NCBI RefSeq assembly: GCF_000964525.1
Contig: NZ_BAZG01000032.1
Span: 1-33,321, forward strand
From: Anaeromyxobacter sp. PSR-1
GTDB lineage: Bacteria > Myxococcota > Myxococcia > Myxococcales > Anaeromyxobacteraceae
Direction: 5' to 3'
DNA: 33,321 nucleotides
The translations under genes and the position numbers were made by a program. The notes beneath the pieces are model-generated. The model ran no database searches, was not told the origin of the DNA, and saw only the letters and a program-made list of their open reading frames with translations. Positions 1 through 8,139 of the stretch are shown piece by piece (the first letter of the stretch is position 1; each line of letters begins with the position of its first letter).

Positions 1-50
1 GGGCCAGCGCGCGCGGCGGCGCGCCGGCCCGCGCCGCCGGGCGGCGACGC

Positions 51-911
51 TCAGGGCTTGATGAACGTCCCGCTGCGCAGCTCGTGGAGGGCCTGCTCGA
101 TCTCCTCCTCGGTGTTCATCACGAACGGCCCGTAGCGCGCGTACGGCTCGTTCAGCGGCTGCGCCGAGAGCAGCAGGAAGCGCGCCGGCGCGGCGCCGGC
201 GTGCACGCGGACCACCTCGCCGTCGCGGAGGATGGCGAGCCTCGGGGCCCCGACCGCCTGCGCGGCGCGGCCGGCCTGCGCGCCGCCCACCGTCACCTCG
301 CCCTCGAACACGTACAGGAGCGCGGTGTGGCCGCGCGGCACCGGCTGCTCGAACGTCTTGCCCGCGGGCAGCGCGACGTCGAGGTAGGTCGGGCCGGCGA
401 AGATGTCCTTCACCGCGCCGGCCACCCCGTCCACCTCCCCGGCGACCACCCGCACGCGCGCGCCGCCGGGGCGGGCGACCTCGGGGATGCGCGCCGCCGG
501 CACGTCCTGGTACCGCGGCCGGGTCATCTTCAGCTTCGCGGGCAGGTTCACCCAGATCTGGAAGCCGTCGAGCCGGCGCGGGCCGACCTTGGGCATCTCC
601 TCGTGCAGGATGCCGCTGCCGGCGGTCATCCACTGCACGTCGCCCGCGCCGATCACGCCCGAGTTCCCGATGCTGTCGCGGTGCGCGACGCTGCCGTCGA
701 GCATGTAGGTGATGGTCTCGATCCCGCGGTGCGGGTGCATGGGGAAGCCCGCGATGTAGTCGTTCGCGTCCTCCGAGCCGAAGTGGTCGAACAGGAAGAA
801 GGGATCCAGGTGGTCGAGCGTCCGGGTGGCGATGCTGCGCTTCAGCCGCACGCCGGCGCCGTCGCTGGCGGCGATGGGGGTGACGACGGTCTCGAGTCCG
901 CGTTCGGTCAT
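51..911 (-). CDS. Pirin family protein
   Basis: A 286-residue bicupin of normal pirin length. The metal-site pattern is visible in the N-terminal cupin: H59 and H61 in FPMHPHRGIETITY, then H103 and E105 in GILHEEMP. The C-terminal half (about 165-270) is the second cupin, and the tail EPYARYGPFVMNTEEEI is typical of pirins. Bacterial pirins bind Fe(II) or other metals; some have quercetinase activity and others modulate metabolic enzymes, so the substrate cannot be assigned here. The ATG is preceded by an AGGAG about 8 bases upstream (near 919-924). It lies 107 bases downstream of the flavoprotein gene on the same strand and could share its transcript. The family call is firm; the specific role is not known. 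Confidence 0.93.
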   Translation of the reverse strand: MTERGLETVVTPIAASDGAGVRLKRSIATRTLDHLDPFFLFDHFGSEDANDYIAGFPMHPHRGIETITYMLDGSVAHRDSIGNSGVIGAGDVQWMTAGSGILHEEMPKVGPRRLDGFQIWVNLPAKLKMTRPRYQDVPAARIPEVARPGGARVRVVAGEVDGVAGAVKDIFAGPTYLDVALPAGKTFEQPVPRGHTALLYVFEGEVTVGGAQAGRAAQAVGAPRLAILRDGEVVRVHAGAAPARFLLLSAQPLNEPYARYGPFVMNTEEEIEQALHELRSGTFIKP

Positions 912-1018
912 GGTGATCTCCTGCCCCGGGATGTGCCGGCGGGACCGGCCCGGCGCAATGTCCGGGGGCGCACCGGATCGTTGCGCGGCGCGGAACGGCC
1001 GCGGCCGGGGGACTCCGG

Positions 1019-2398
1019 TCAGGGCCGGAGCGCGAAGCGCTCGAGCGTCATCACCGCCGACTGGAGCCCCTCGCAGAAGGTCGGGTGGGCCATCTCCATG
1101 TCCACGAGCGCCCGCGCGCTCGCGCCCGCCTGCATCAGCGCGGCGACGACGTGCACGAGCTCCCCGCCCTCCGCCCCCACCACGGCCGCGCCCAGGATCC
1201 GCTCGTCGCGCGGGTCCACCAGCACGCGCACCACGCCGTCCGGCTCGTCCACCTCGACGGCGCGCGCCACGGCCGAGTACGGCAGCGTGGCGAGCTCGAA
1301 CGGCACGCCCCGCGCCCGCGCCTCGCGCTCGGTCAGCCCCACCACCCCCACCTGCGGATCGGTGAACACCACGTGCGGCACCAGCCGGTCGTCGCGCGTC
1401 CGCCGGCCGCCGCCGAGCAGGAGGTCGAAGAGGATGCGGTGGTCGTCCCAGGCGCTGTGGGTGAACTGGGGGCCGCCGGCCACGTCGCCCACCGCGTACA
1501 CGCCCTCGGCGCTGGTGCGGTAGCGCGCGTCCACCTCGACGAACCCGCGGCGATCCAGCGCCACGCCGGCCGCGTCGCAGCCGAGGTCGTCGGTGTTCGG
1601 GCGCCGCCCGGTCGCCACGAGCAGGTGCGACCCCTCCACCACCCCGCCGCCGGCGAGCCGCACCCGCACCGCGCCCGCGCCGCCCTCGACCGCCTCCGCC
1701 GGCGCGCCGAGCGCGAGCCGGAGCCCCTCGCGCCGGAACACCTCCTCCAGCACCGCGCTCACCGCCTCGTCCTCGCGGGCGAGCAGGTGCGGCGACGGGT
1801 CGATCACCGTCACGCCGGCGCCGAGCCGCCGGAACAGCTGCCCGAGCTCGCAGCCGACGTAGCCGCCCCCGAGGACCACCAGGTGCGCGGGGAGCGCGCG
1901 CAGCGCGAGCGCGCTCGAGCTGGTGAGGAACGGGACCCGGTCCAGGCCGGGGACGGGCGGCACCGCCGGGCGCGCGCCCACGTTCACGATCACCACCGGC
2001 GCGGCGAGCCGCTCACCCGCGACCTCCACCTCCCGGGGTCCCACGAACCGCGCGGCGCCGGGCACCACCCGCAGCCGCGGCGCGGCCGCGTCCAGGCGGC
2101 GGCGCACGCCCTCGCGCCAGCGCGCCACCACCGCGTCCTTGCGGTCCATCACCGCCCCGAGATCCACCGCCACCTCGCCGGCGCGGATCCCGAGCCGCCC
2201 GGCCGTCCGCGCCACGTGCGCGGCCCGCGCGCTCGCGAGGAGCGTCTTCGTGGGCGTGCAGCCCGCGTTCACGCAGGTGCCGCCCAGCGCGCCGCGCTCG
2301 ACCAGCGCGACCCGCCGCCCCGCGGCCGCGAGCCGCGCGGCGAGCGGCACGCCCGCCTGGCCGGAGCCGAGGACCAGCACGTCGAGATCCGATGCCAT
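1019..2398 (-). CDS. FAD-dependent pyridine nucleotide-disulfide oxidoreductase (mercuric-reductase-like)
   Basis: A 459-residue class I flavoprotein disulfide reductase. It has an N-terminal FAD Rossmann motif (GSGQAG, 11-16), a redox-active disulfide C42-x4-C47 in GGTCVNAGCTPTK, a second nucleotide-binding motif LGGGYVGCELG near the middle, an ATGRRPN segment, and the C-terminal H438/E443 pair in HPTFCEGL that serves as the acid-base dyad in this family. True MerA carries a C-terminal vicinal cysteine pair and often an N-terminal metal-binding domain; both are missing, so mercury reduction is unlikely. RclA-like or other NAD(P)H-disulfide reductase activity is possible. The start is the ATG at 2398, giving MASDLD, with a GGGAGG ribosome-binding site just upstream; in-frame sequence further upstream runs toward senA and does not look like part of the protein. 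It is divergent from senA across a 136-bp gap. Confidence 0.9.
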   Translation of the reverse strand: MASDLDVLVLGSGQAGVPLAARLAAAGRRVALVERGALGGTCVNAGCTPTKTLLASARAAHVARTAGRLGIRAGEVAVDLGAVMDRKDAVVARWREGVRRRLDAAAPRLRVVPGAARFVGPREVEVAGERLAAPVVIVNVGARPAVPPVPGLDRVPFLTSSSALALRALPAHLVVLGGGYVGCELGQLFRRLGAGVTVIDPSPHLLAREDEAVSAVLEEVFRREGLRLALGAPAEAVEGGAGAVRVRLAGGGVVEGSHLLVATGRRPNTDDLGCDAAGVALDRRGFVEVDARYRTSAEGVYAVGDVAGGPQFTHSAWDDHRILFDLLLGGGRRTRDDRLVPHVVFTDPQVGVVGLTEREARARGVPFELATLPYSAVARAVEVDEPDGVVRVLVDPRDERILGAAVVGAEGGELVHVVAALMQAGASARALVDMEMAHPTFCEGLQSAVMTLERFALRP

Positions 2399-2534
2399 GC
2401 GCCACCTCCCCGCCCGCGCCGGGCGGTCCGGCCTATGTGCCGCCGGCGGGCCGCGCGCGCCAGGCCGCTCCCAGGTGTCGCTCGCCCGCGAAGACGCCTC
2501 GCCCGGGCCGGGACCTTCCGCTAGATAGAGGCGG

Positions 2535-3659
2535 ATGGACCGGATCCTCTCGGACTGGGTGCGGGACGCGCGGGCGCGCACGCTCGGGCTCGCGGCGTCG
2601 CTGCCGGCGGACGGCCTGCTCGGCCCGCGGCTCGCGATCGTCAACCCGCCGCTCTGGGAGCTGGGGCACGTGGCCTGGTTCCAGGAGCGCTGGGTGCTGC
2701 GCCACGCCGCGGGCCGGCCGCCGCTCCGGGCCGGCGCCGACGCGCTCTACGACTCCATCGCCATCCCGCACGACGTCCGCTGGGACCTGCCGCTCCCCTC
2801 GCTGGCGGAGACGGTCGGGTACCTGCGCGAGGTCGAGGCCGGCGTGCTCGCGCTGCTCGAGCGCGGCGAGGCCGATCCCTACTTCGCGCGGCTCTCGGTG
2901 TTCCACGAGGACATGCACTGGGAGGCGATGGCGTTCTCGCGCCAGACGCTGGGCTGGCCGGCGCCGCCCGGGCTCCCGGCCTCCGCGGCCGGCGCCGGAC
3001 CCGAGGGCGACGCGGCCCTGCCGGGCGGGACGTTCCGGCTCGGCGCTGCGCCCGGCGACGGGTTCGTGTTCGACAACGAGAAGTGGGCGCACCCGGTGGA
3101 GCTGGCGCCGTTCCGGATCGCCCGCACCCCGGTGACCGAGGCGCGCTTCGCCGAGTTCGTGGACGACGGCGGCTACCGCCGGCGCGCGCTGTGGAGCGAG
3201 GCCGGCTGGCGCTGGCGGGAGGCGGCCGGCGCCGAGCACCCGGCGTACTGGGAGCGCGCGGGGGACGGGTGGCGCCGGCGGGAGTTCGACCGGCGCGTGC
3301 CGCTCGCGGCGGGCCGGCCGGTCGCGCACGTGTGCGCGCACGAGGCGGACGCCTTCTGCCGCTGGGCCGGGCGGCGGCTGCCGAGCGAGGCGGAGTGGGA
3401 GGCGGCGGCCACCGCCGAGGGCGCCCCGCTCGGCGGCGCCGGCAGCGTCTGGGAGTGGACCGCGAGCGACTTCCTCCCCTACCCCGGCTTCGCCCCCGAT
3501 CCCTACCGCGAGTACTCGCAGCCCTGGTTCGGCACGCACCGGGTGCTGCGCGGCGGCAGCTTCGCCACCCCGGCGCGCCTGCTGCGCCCCACCTTCCGCA
3601 ACTTCTACACGCCCGACCGCCGCGATCCCTGGGCCGGGTTCCGGACGTGCGCCGCGTGA
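2535..3659 (+). CDS. senA: SenA-type selenoneine synthase (EgtB/FGE-fold nonheme iron enzyme)
   Basis: A 374-residue protein with an N-terminal DinB-like helical domain (about 1-150) and a C-terminal formylglycine-generating-enzyme/sulfatase-modifying-factor fold (about 160-374). The putative iron ligands follow the EgtB pattern: H45 in WELGHVAWF, and H124 and H128 in FHEDMHWE. The C-terminus has the FGE signatures RLPSEAEWE, VWEWTASDF, VLRGGSFATPARL and GFRTC. The segment between SEAEWE and VWEWT is only about 16 residues, shorter than I expect for classical EgtB, and as I recall it this is typical of the SenA branch. SenA is known to join hercynine to a selenosugar on the way to selenoneine. 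The decisive context is the overlapping downstream gene, a SenB-type glycosyltransferase. A GAGG sits just before the ATG. No egtD or selD is in the window, so the substrate is inferred from family and neighbour. The alternative is an EgtB-like sulfoxide synthase. Confidence 0.82.
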   Translation: MDRILSDWVRDARARTLGLAASLPADGLLGPRLAIVNPPLWELGHVAWFQERWVLRHAAGRPPLRAGADALYDSIAIPHDVRWDLPLPSLAETVGYLREVEAGVLALLERGEADPYFARLSVFHEDMHWEAMAFSRQTLGWPAPPGLPASAAGAGPEGDAALPGGTFRLGAAPGDGFVFDNEKWAHPVELAPFRIARTPVTEARFAEFVDDGGYRRRALWSEAGWRWREAAGAEHPAYWERAGDGWRRREFDRRVPLAAGRPVAHVCAHEADAFCRWAGRRLPSEAEWEAAATAEGAPLGGAGSVWEWTASDFLPYPGFAPDPYREYSQPWFGTHRVLRGGSFATPARLLRPTFRNFYTPDRRDPWAGFRTCAA

Positions 3660-4609
3660 GGATCGTCATCGCCACGCCGGCCGCCCGCGGCTCGCACAAG
3701 GGCAACCGCGTCACCGCGCTGCGCTGGGCCGGCCACCTGCGCGCGCTCGGCCACCGCGTGGCGCTGGCCGACGCCTGGTCCGGCGCGCCGTGCGACCTGC
3801 TCGTGGCCCTGCACGCGACGAAGAGCCACGCCTCGGTGCTCCGCTGGCGCGAGGTCCGCCCCGCGGCGCCGCTGGTGGTGGGGATGGCCGGGACCGACCT
3901 GTACCAGGACCTGCCCGCGTCGCCGCAGGCGCGCCACTCGCTCGCGCTCGCCACCCGCGTCACGGTGCTCCAGGCGCGCGGGCTCGACGCGCTGCCGCCC
4001 GAGATCCGCCCCCGGGCCCGGGTCATCGAGCAGTCGGCGCAGGCGGCCCCGCCCGCGCCGCCGCCGCAGGGCGTGTTCCGCGCCTGCCTGCTCGCGCACG
4101 TGCGCGCGGTCAAGGACGCCTTCCTCGCCGCCGCGGCCGCGCGGAGGCTCCCGGCCCGCTCGCGCGTCCAGATCGCCCACCTCGGCGCCGCGCTCGACGC
4201 GGACGCGGCGCCCGCCGCGCGGGCCGAGATGGCGGCGAACCCGCGGTACCTCTGGATGGGCGAGCACCGCCGGCGCGAGGCGCTCTCGATCCTGGCCGGC
4301 AGCCAGCTGCTCGTCATCACCTCGCGCCTCGAGGGCGGCTCGAACGCGCTCTCCGAGGCCGTCGCGGCCGGGGTCCCGGTGCTCTCCACCCGCATCGACG
4401 GCACCGTCGGGCTCCTCGGCCCCGACCACCCGGGCTACTTCCCGGTCGGCGACGATCAGGCCCTTGCCGGGCTCCTCCTCCGGGCGGAGCAGGACCCCGC
4501 GTTCCTGGCCGAGCTGCGCCGCTCGACGGTCCGCGCGAGGCCGCTCGTCGAGCCCGCGCGCGAGCGGGAGGCCTGGCGCCGGCTCCTCGGCGAGCTTTTC
4601 CCCGCCTGA
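3656..4609 (+). CDS. senB: SenB-type selenosugar synthase (GT4-like glycosyltransferase, TIGR04348 family)
   Basis: A 317-residue GT-B-fold glycosyltransferase. The features I recognise from the TIGR04348/SenB family are MRIVIATPAA...KGN at the start, LLVALHATKSHASVLRWRE (about 48-66), VVGMAGTDLYQDL (74-86), AHVRAVKD (147-154), HLGAALD (175-181), the donor-site segment SRLEGGSNALSEA (223-235), and GLLGPDHPGYFPVGD (252-266). SenB makes the Se-C bond of a selenosugar from a UDP-sugar and selenophosphate, which SenA then uses. I chose GTG at 3656 because it overlaps the senA stop as GTGA and gives the family-typical MRI start; an in-frame GTG at 3647 would add three residues. The overlap implies translational coupling. 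SenC, the selenophosphate synthetase partner, is not adjacent, so SelD from elsewhere would have to supply selenophosphate. Confidence 0.85.
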   Translation: MRIVIATPAARGSHKGNRVTALRWAGHLRALGHRVALADAWSGAPCDLLVALHATKSHASVLRWREVRPAAPLVVGMAGTDLYQDLPASPQARHSLALATRVTVLQARGLDALPPEIRPRARVIEQSAQAAPPAPPPQGVFRACLLAHVRAVKDAFLAAAAARRLPARSRVQIAHLGAALDADAAPAARAEMAANPRYLWMGEHRRREALSILAGSQLLVITSRLEGGSNALSEAVAAGVPVLSTRIDGTVGLLGPDHPGYFPVGDDQALAGLLLRAEQDPAFLAELRRSTVRARPLVEPAREREAWRRLLGELFPA

Positions 4610-4734
4610 CTCCGGGTCGCGCCGGGCGGGCGCGCATGGGCCCGGCGGCGCGATGCCACGGGCGGCGGATCACCGCTCCTCCGGACCTCCGACGTGGTAC
4701 ACAGGCCGGGGCGGGGACCCGAGAAGAGGAGCGC

Positions 4735-5718
4735 GTGCGCGTCGCCTCGCTGATCGCGGCCATGGCGCTGCTGGCGGCCTGCGGGGATCGCCGGCCGCCG
4801 CGGACGCGCCTGGTCCTCGCCTCCGTGCGCCAGCCCGCCACCGCGCTCCCGCTGCTCGCCGCCGCGAGCGGCTGCTTCGCGGCGGAGGGGCTGGACCTCG
4901 AGGAGCGGTCGTTCGACCTGGGGCGCGACGCGCTCGCGCTGCTCCGCGAGGGCGGCGCCGACGTGGCGGTCGCGTTCGAGACGCCGGTGCTGCAGGCGGC
5001 CTACGCCGACGACCGGCTGCGCGCGCTCACCGCGCTGCACACCTCGACCCGCAACACGCGCCTGGTGGTGCGCGCCTCGAGCGGGATCCGCGGCTTCTAC
5101 GACCTGGGCGGGCGCCGGATCGGCTTGGCGCCGGGGACGAACGCCGACTTCTTCACCGACCTGGCGCTCCGCCTGGGCGGCGTCCCGCGCGACCTGGTCC
5201 GCCTCGTCCACGGGGCGCCGGCCGAGTCGATCGAGGGGCTCGCCGCGGGCGCGCTCGACGCGGCGGTGCTCTCCGACCCGGCCGCGCAGGAGGCCGAGCG
5301 CCGCCTCGGGGACGACGCGCAGGTGTTCCAGACCGACCTCTACGTCGAGATCTCGCTCCTCGTCACGCGCGACGACGTGCTGGCGGCCCGGCCCGCCGCG
5401 CTCCGGGCGCTGCTGCGCGGCCTGGCCTGCGGCGAGCGGCGCGCCCGGGCCGATCGCGAGGGGGCGCGGGCGCGGATCCGCGACCGCTTCCCGGAGACCG
5501 GCGACGCCGCGCTCGCCGGGCAGCTGGAGCGGGTACGCTGGGGGCTCGGGCTCGACAACGTGCTCGTGGACGTGCTGCGCCGCGAGCGCGACGCGCTCAC
5601 CGCCGCGGGCGCGCTGCGCGGCGACGCGCCCGACCTCCACCAGCTGGTGGCGCCGGCGCTGCTCGAGCAGGTGGCGCCCGAGTCGGTCATGCTGCTCCCC
5701 GGGGACGCGCGATGGTGA
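4735..5718 (+). CDS. NMT1/SsuA-like ABC substrate-binding lipoprotein
   Basis: A 327-residue periplasmic-binding-protein-like lipoprotein. The N-terminus is a very short signal peptide with a lipobox ending at C16 (ALLAAC), so it is probably membrane-anchored. The body resembles the NMT1/ThiY/SsuA/TauA group: LPLLAAASGCFAAEGLDLE near the start, ADVAVAFETPVLQAAY, then DLGGRRIGLAPGTNADFFTDLAL, and AGALDAAVLSDPAAQEAE. I chose GTG 4735 because it keeps a full signal peptide and has AGAAGAGGAG just upstream; the next ATG (4762) would leave only six residues before the lipobox cysteine. The stop overlaps the start of the histidine kinase by 7 bp. There is no permease or ATPase gene nearby, which suggests a ligand-sensing role rather than transport. 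The ligand is unknown. Confidence 0.82.
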   Translation: MRVASLIAAMALLAACGDRRPPRTRLVLASVRQPATALPLLAAASGCFAAEGLDLEERSFDLGRDALALLREGGADVAVAFETPVLQAAYADDRLRALTALHTSTRNTRLVVRASSGIRGFYDLGGRRIGLAPGTNADFFTDLALRLGGVPRDLVRLVHGAPAESIEGLAAGALDAAVLSDPAAQEAERRLGDDAQVFQTDLYVEISLLVTRDDVLAARPAALRALLRGLACGERRARADREGARARIRDRFPETGDAALAGQLERVRWGLGLDNVLVDVLRRERDALTAAGALRGDAPDLHQLVAPALLEQVAPESVMLLPGDARW

Positions 5719-7613
5719 CCGTCGGCCGGCGCCTGCTCGTGCCGACCACGGTCCTCGCCGCGGTGGCCTGCGCGGCGCTGGCGTACGCGGCGTGGTCGTC
5801 CGCGCACCAGGCGCGCACCCTGGAGCGCGACGCGCGGGCGGTGCGGACCGCCATCTCCCTGGCGTTCGCGCTCGGCGACGCGACGCACGAGGAGGAGCGC
5901 TGGTTCCTGTCGCTGCCGCGCTCGCCGGCCGGCGTGCACGAGACGCGCCTCGACGAGGCCGGCGCGCGCATCGCCGGGCTGATGCGCGACGTCGAGGCGC
6001 TCCCGCTCCCGGCGCGCGTCGCCGACGTCTGGCGCGAGTACGTCGCGGTCCGGGCCGCGCAGGACGCGCTCGGCGACGAGATCCGCCGGGTCGCGCCGGA
6101 GGGCGGCCCCCCGCTCGAGCGCGCCCTGGATCGCTGGCGGCTCATGTCGTTCCGCAGCGAGGCGCTGCTGAAGGACGTGTCCGGCTACTACCTGCGCTTC
6201 CTCGACCGGATCGTGGTCGAGCTGCAGGCGCGCCGGGCCCGCGCCCTGTGGATCTCGGCGGCCGCGGTGGTGGTGGGCCTGCTCGCCGCCGCGGCGCTCT
6301 CGCTGCTGGCGGCGCGCGCGGTGGTGCGGCCGCTCGAGGCCATCGCCCGCACCGCCGAGCGGATCGCCGAGACCAGCCTCCCCGCCGAGGTGGCCGGGGC
6401 GGAGCGGCCCGACGAGATCGGCACCCTCTCCCGCGCGTTCAACCGGATGACCGGGCGGCTCGTCAGCGCGAACGCCCGCCTCACCGAGATCGACCGGCGC
6501 AAGGACGAGTTCCTGGGGATGCTCTCGCACGAGCTCCGCAACCCGCTCGCGCCCATCCGCAGCGCGCTGCACCTCCTCTCGCACCCCGCCGCGCGCCCGG
6601 CGCAGACCCGGCGCGCCCTGGAGGTCATCGGCCGGCAGGTGGACCACCTGACCCGCATCGTGGACGACCTGCTCGACGTCACCCGCATCGCGCGCGGCAA
6701 GATCGAGCTGCGCCGGGAGCGCATCGACCTCTCCGAGGTGGTCGCGCGCACCGCCGAGGACTACCGGGACCTGCTGGACGACCGCCGCATCGCGCTCGAG
6801 GTGGAGCTGCCGGGCGGGCCGCTCTGGGCCGACGCCGACCCCACCCGCGTGGCGCAGGTGGTCGGCAACCTGCTCAGCAACGCGGGCAAGTTCACGCCGC
6901 CCGGCGGCCGCGTCACGGTGCGCGCGGACGCGCGCGGCGGGCGCGCGGTGATCCGGGTCGTCGACACCGGCGTGGGCATGCCGCCCGAGCTGCTCGGGCG
7001 GATCTTCGAGCCGTTCGTGCAGGCGGACCGATCGCTGGCGCGGAGCGCCGGGGGGCTCGGGCTGGGGCTCTCGCTGGTGAAGGGGATCGTCGAGCTGCAC
7101 GGGGGCACGGTCGAGGCCCGGAGCGCCGGGCCCGGCGCCGGCAGCGAGCTGGTGATCGAGCTGCCGCTGGCGGCCGAGGAGCCGGTGCCGCTGGCGGCGC
7201 CGTCCGCGGCGCCGGCCGGCGCGGCGGGGCCGCGGCGCGTGCTCATCGTGGACGACAACGTGGACGCGGCCGAGACGCTCGCCGAGCTGCTCCGCCACGC
7301 CGGGCACGAGGTCGCGGTGGCGCACGACGGCCCGGGCGCCCTCGCGGCGGCCCGCGCCGACCCGCCCGACGTGGTGCTCTGCGACATCGGCCTGCCGGGG
7401 ATGAGCGGGTACGAGGTGGCGCGGGCGCTCCGGCGCGAGCGCGGGCCGGGCCTGCTGCTGGTGGCGGTGAGCGGCTACGCGCAGCCCGAGGACGTGGACG
7501 CCGCCCTCGAGGCCGGCTTCGACCGGCACCTGGCGAAGCCGCCGCGGCCGGACGAGGTGGAGCGGGCCGTGGCCGCGCCGCCGGCCGGGGTCAGGGCCGG
7601 GCTGGACGCATGA
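5712..7613 (+). CDS. Hybrid sensor histidine kinase/response regulator
   Basis: A 633-residue membrane kinase. Transmembrane helix 1 is at about 8-27, followed by a helical periplasmic region of about 150 residues and transmembrane helix 2 at about 180-203. A HAMP domain (about 204-257) leads into HisKA with phospho-accepting H273 in SHELRNPLAP. The HATPase domain has its N box at 386-393 (NLLSNAGK), G1 at DTGVGM (418-423), an F box IFEPF, and G2 GGLGLGLSL (447-455). The C-terminal receiver domain has acidic D514/D515, phospho-acceptor D558 (LCDIGLPG) and K609. There is no output domain, so phosphate must pass to another protein or the receiver must act by interaction. The ATG at 5712 overlaps the lipoprotein gene by 7 bp. 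The helical periplasmic region is a plausible docking site for the lipoprotein; this is inference. Confidence 0.93.
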   Translation: MVTVGRRLLVPTTVLAAVACAALAYAAWSSAHQARTLERDARAVRTAISLAFALGDATHEEERWFLSLPRSPAGVHETRLDEAGARIAGLMRDVEALPLPARVADVWREYVAVRAAQDALGDEIRRVAPEGGPPLERALDRWRLMSFRSEALLKDVSGYYLRFLDRIVVELQARRARALWISAAAVVVGLLAAAALSLLAARAVVRPLEAIARTAERIAETSLPAEVAGAERPDEIGTLSRAFNRMTGRLVSANARLTEIDRRKDEFLGMLSHELRNPLAPIRSALHLLSHPAARPAQTRRALEVIGRQVDHLTRIVDDLLDVTRIARGKIELRRERIDLSEVVARTAEDYRDLLDDRRIALEVELPGGPLWADADPTRVAQVVGNLLSNAGKFTPPGGRVTVRADARGGRAVIRVVDTGVGMPPELLGRIFEPFVQADRSLARSAGGLGLGLSLVKGIVELHGGTVEARSAGPGAGSELVIELPLAAEEPVPLAAPSAAPAGAAGPRRVLIVDDNVDAAETLAELLRHAGHEVAVAHDGPGALAAARADPPDVVLCDIGLPGMSGYEVARALRRERGPGLLLVAVSGYAQPEDVDAALEAGFDRHLAKPPRPDEVERAVAAPPAGVRAGLDA

Positions 7614-7692
7614 CCGAGGCCGGGTCGGGTCGTCCGCCGACGGCGGGCGCGCCGGCACCCGCCGTGCTAGAGACGTGTCCTCGGAGGAACCC

Positions 7693-8076
7693 ATGCCGCT
7701 CGTCCGGATCGACACCACCCTGCGCCTCGGCCCCGAGCAGCGGCGCGCCGCCGGCGACGCGGTGCACCGCGCCCTGGTGGACACGTTCAAGGTCCCGCCC
7801 GACGACCGCTTCCAGGTGATCGCCGGCCACGGCGACGAGGGGCTGAGCATCGCCCCGAGCTACCTCGGGATCGACCACGGCAAGGACGTGGTGGTGGTGC
7901 AGATCACCGCCAACGCCGGGCGGACCGTGGACATGAAGCGCGCGCTCTTCCGGCGCATCGCCGACGACCTGCACGCGGCGGTGGGCGTGCGCCGCGAGGA
8001 CGTCATCGTCAGCCTGGTGGAGGTGGCGAAGGAGAACTGGTCGTTCGGCAACGGCGAGGCGCAGTACGCGACCTGA
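7693..8076 (+). CDS. Tautomerase family protein (4-oxalocrotonate tautomerase-like)
   Basis: A 127-residue member of the tautomerase superfamily, matching the single-chain Tautomerase_2-type pattern. Proline 2, which becomes the N-terminal catalytic base after methionine removal, is present (MPLVRID). Further signatures are PPDDRFQVI, APSYLGIDHGKDVVVVQIT and the C-terminal VSLVEVAKENWSFGNGEAQYA. I chose the ATG at 7693 because it exposes Pro2 and has GGAGG at 7683-7687. An upstream in-frame ATG-like start at 7675 would bury the proline and abolish the catalytic N-terminus. Substrate unknown. It lies 79 bp after the histidine kinase and is convergent with the LysR gene at 8140. Confidence 0.9.
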   Translation: MPLVRIDTTLRLGPEQRRAAGDAVHRALVDTFKVPPDDRFQVIAGHGDEGLSIAPSYLGIDHGKDVVVVQITANAGRTVDMKRALFRRIADDLHAAVGVRREDVIVSLVEVAKENWSFGNGEAQYAT

Positions 8077-8139
8077 CGCGGCGCCGCGCGCGGGCTGGAG
8101 CGCGCGCCGCAGCAGCGATCCAGATCAGCAGGCTCGGCC

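Noticed and set aside
15..38. GGCGGCGC / GCGCCGCC stem downstream of the pirin gene as a terminator
   Set aside because: No T-run follows on the minus strand and such stems are frequent by chance at this GC content.
1019..2398. Calling the flavoprotein merA (mercuric reductase)
   Set aside because: The N-terminal metal-binding domain and the C-terminal cysteine pair required by MerA are absent, and no mer genes are nearby.
84..2524. Long plus-strand open frames opposite the pirin and flavoprotein genes
   Set aside because: They are arginine/alanine-rich antisense shadows typical of GC-rich DNA and contain no recognisable domain.
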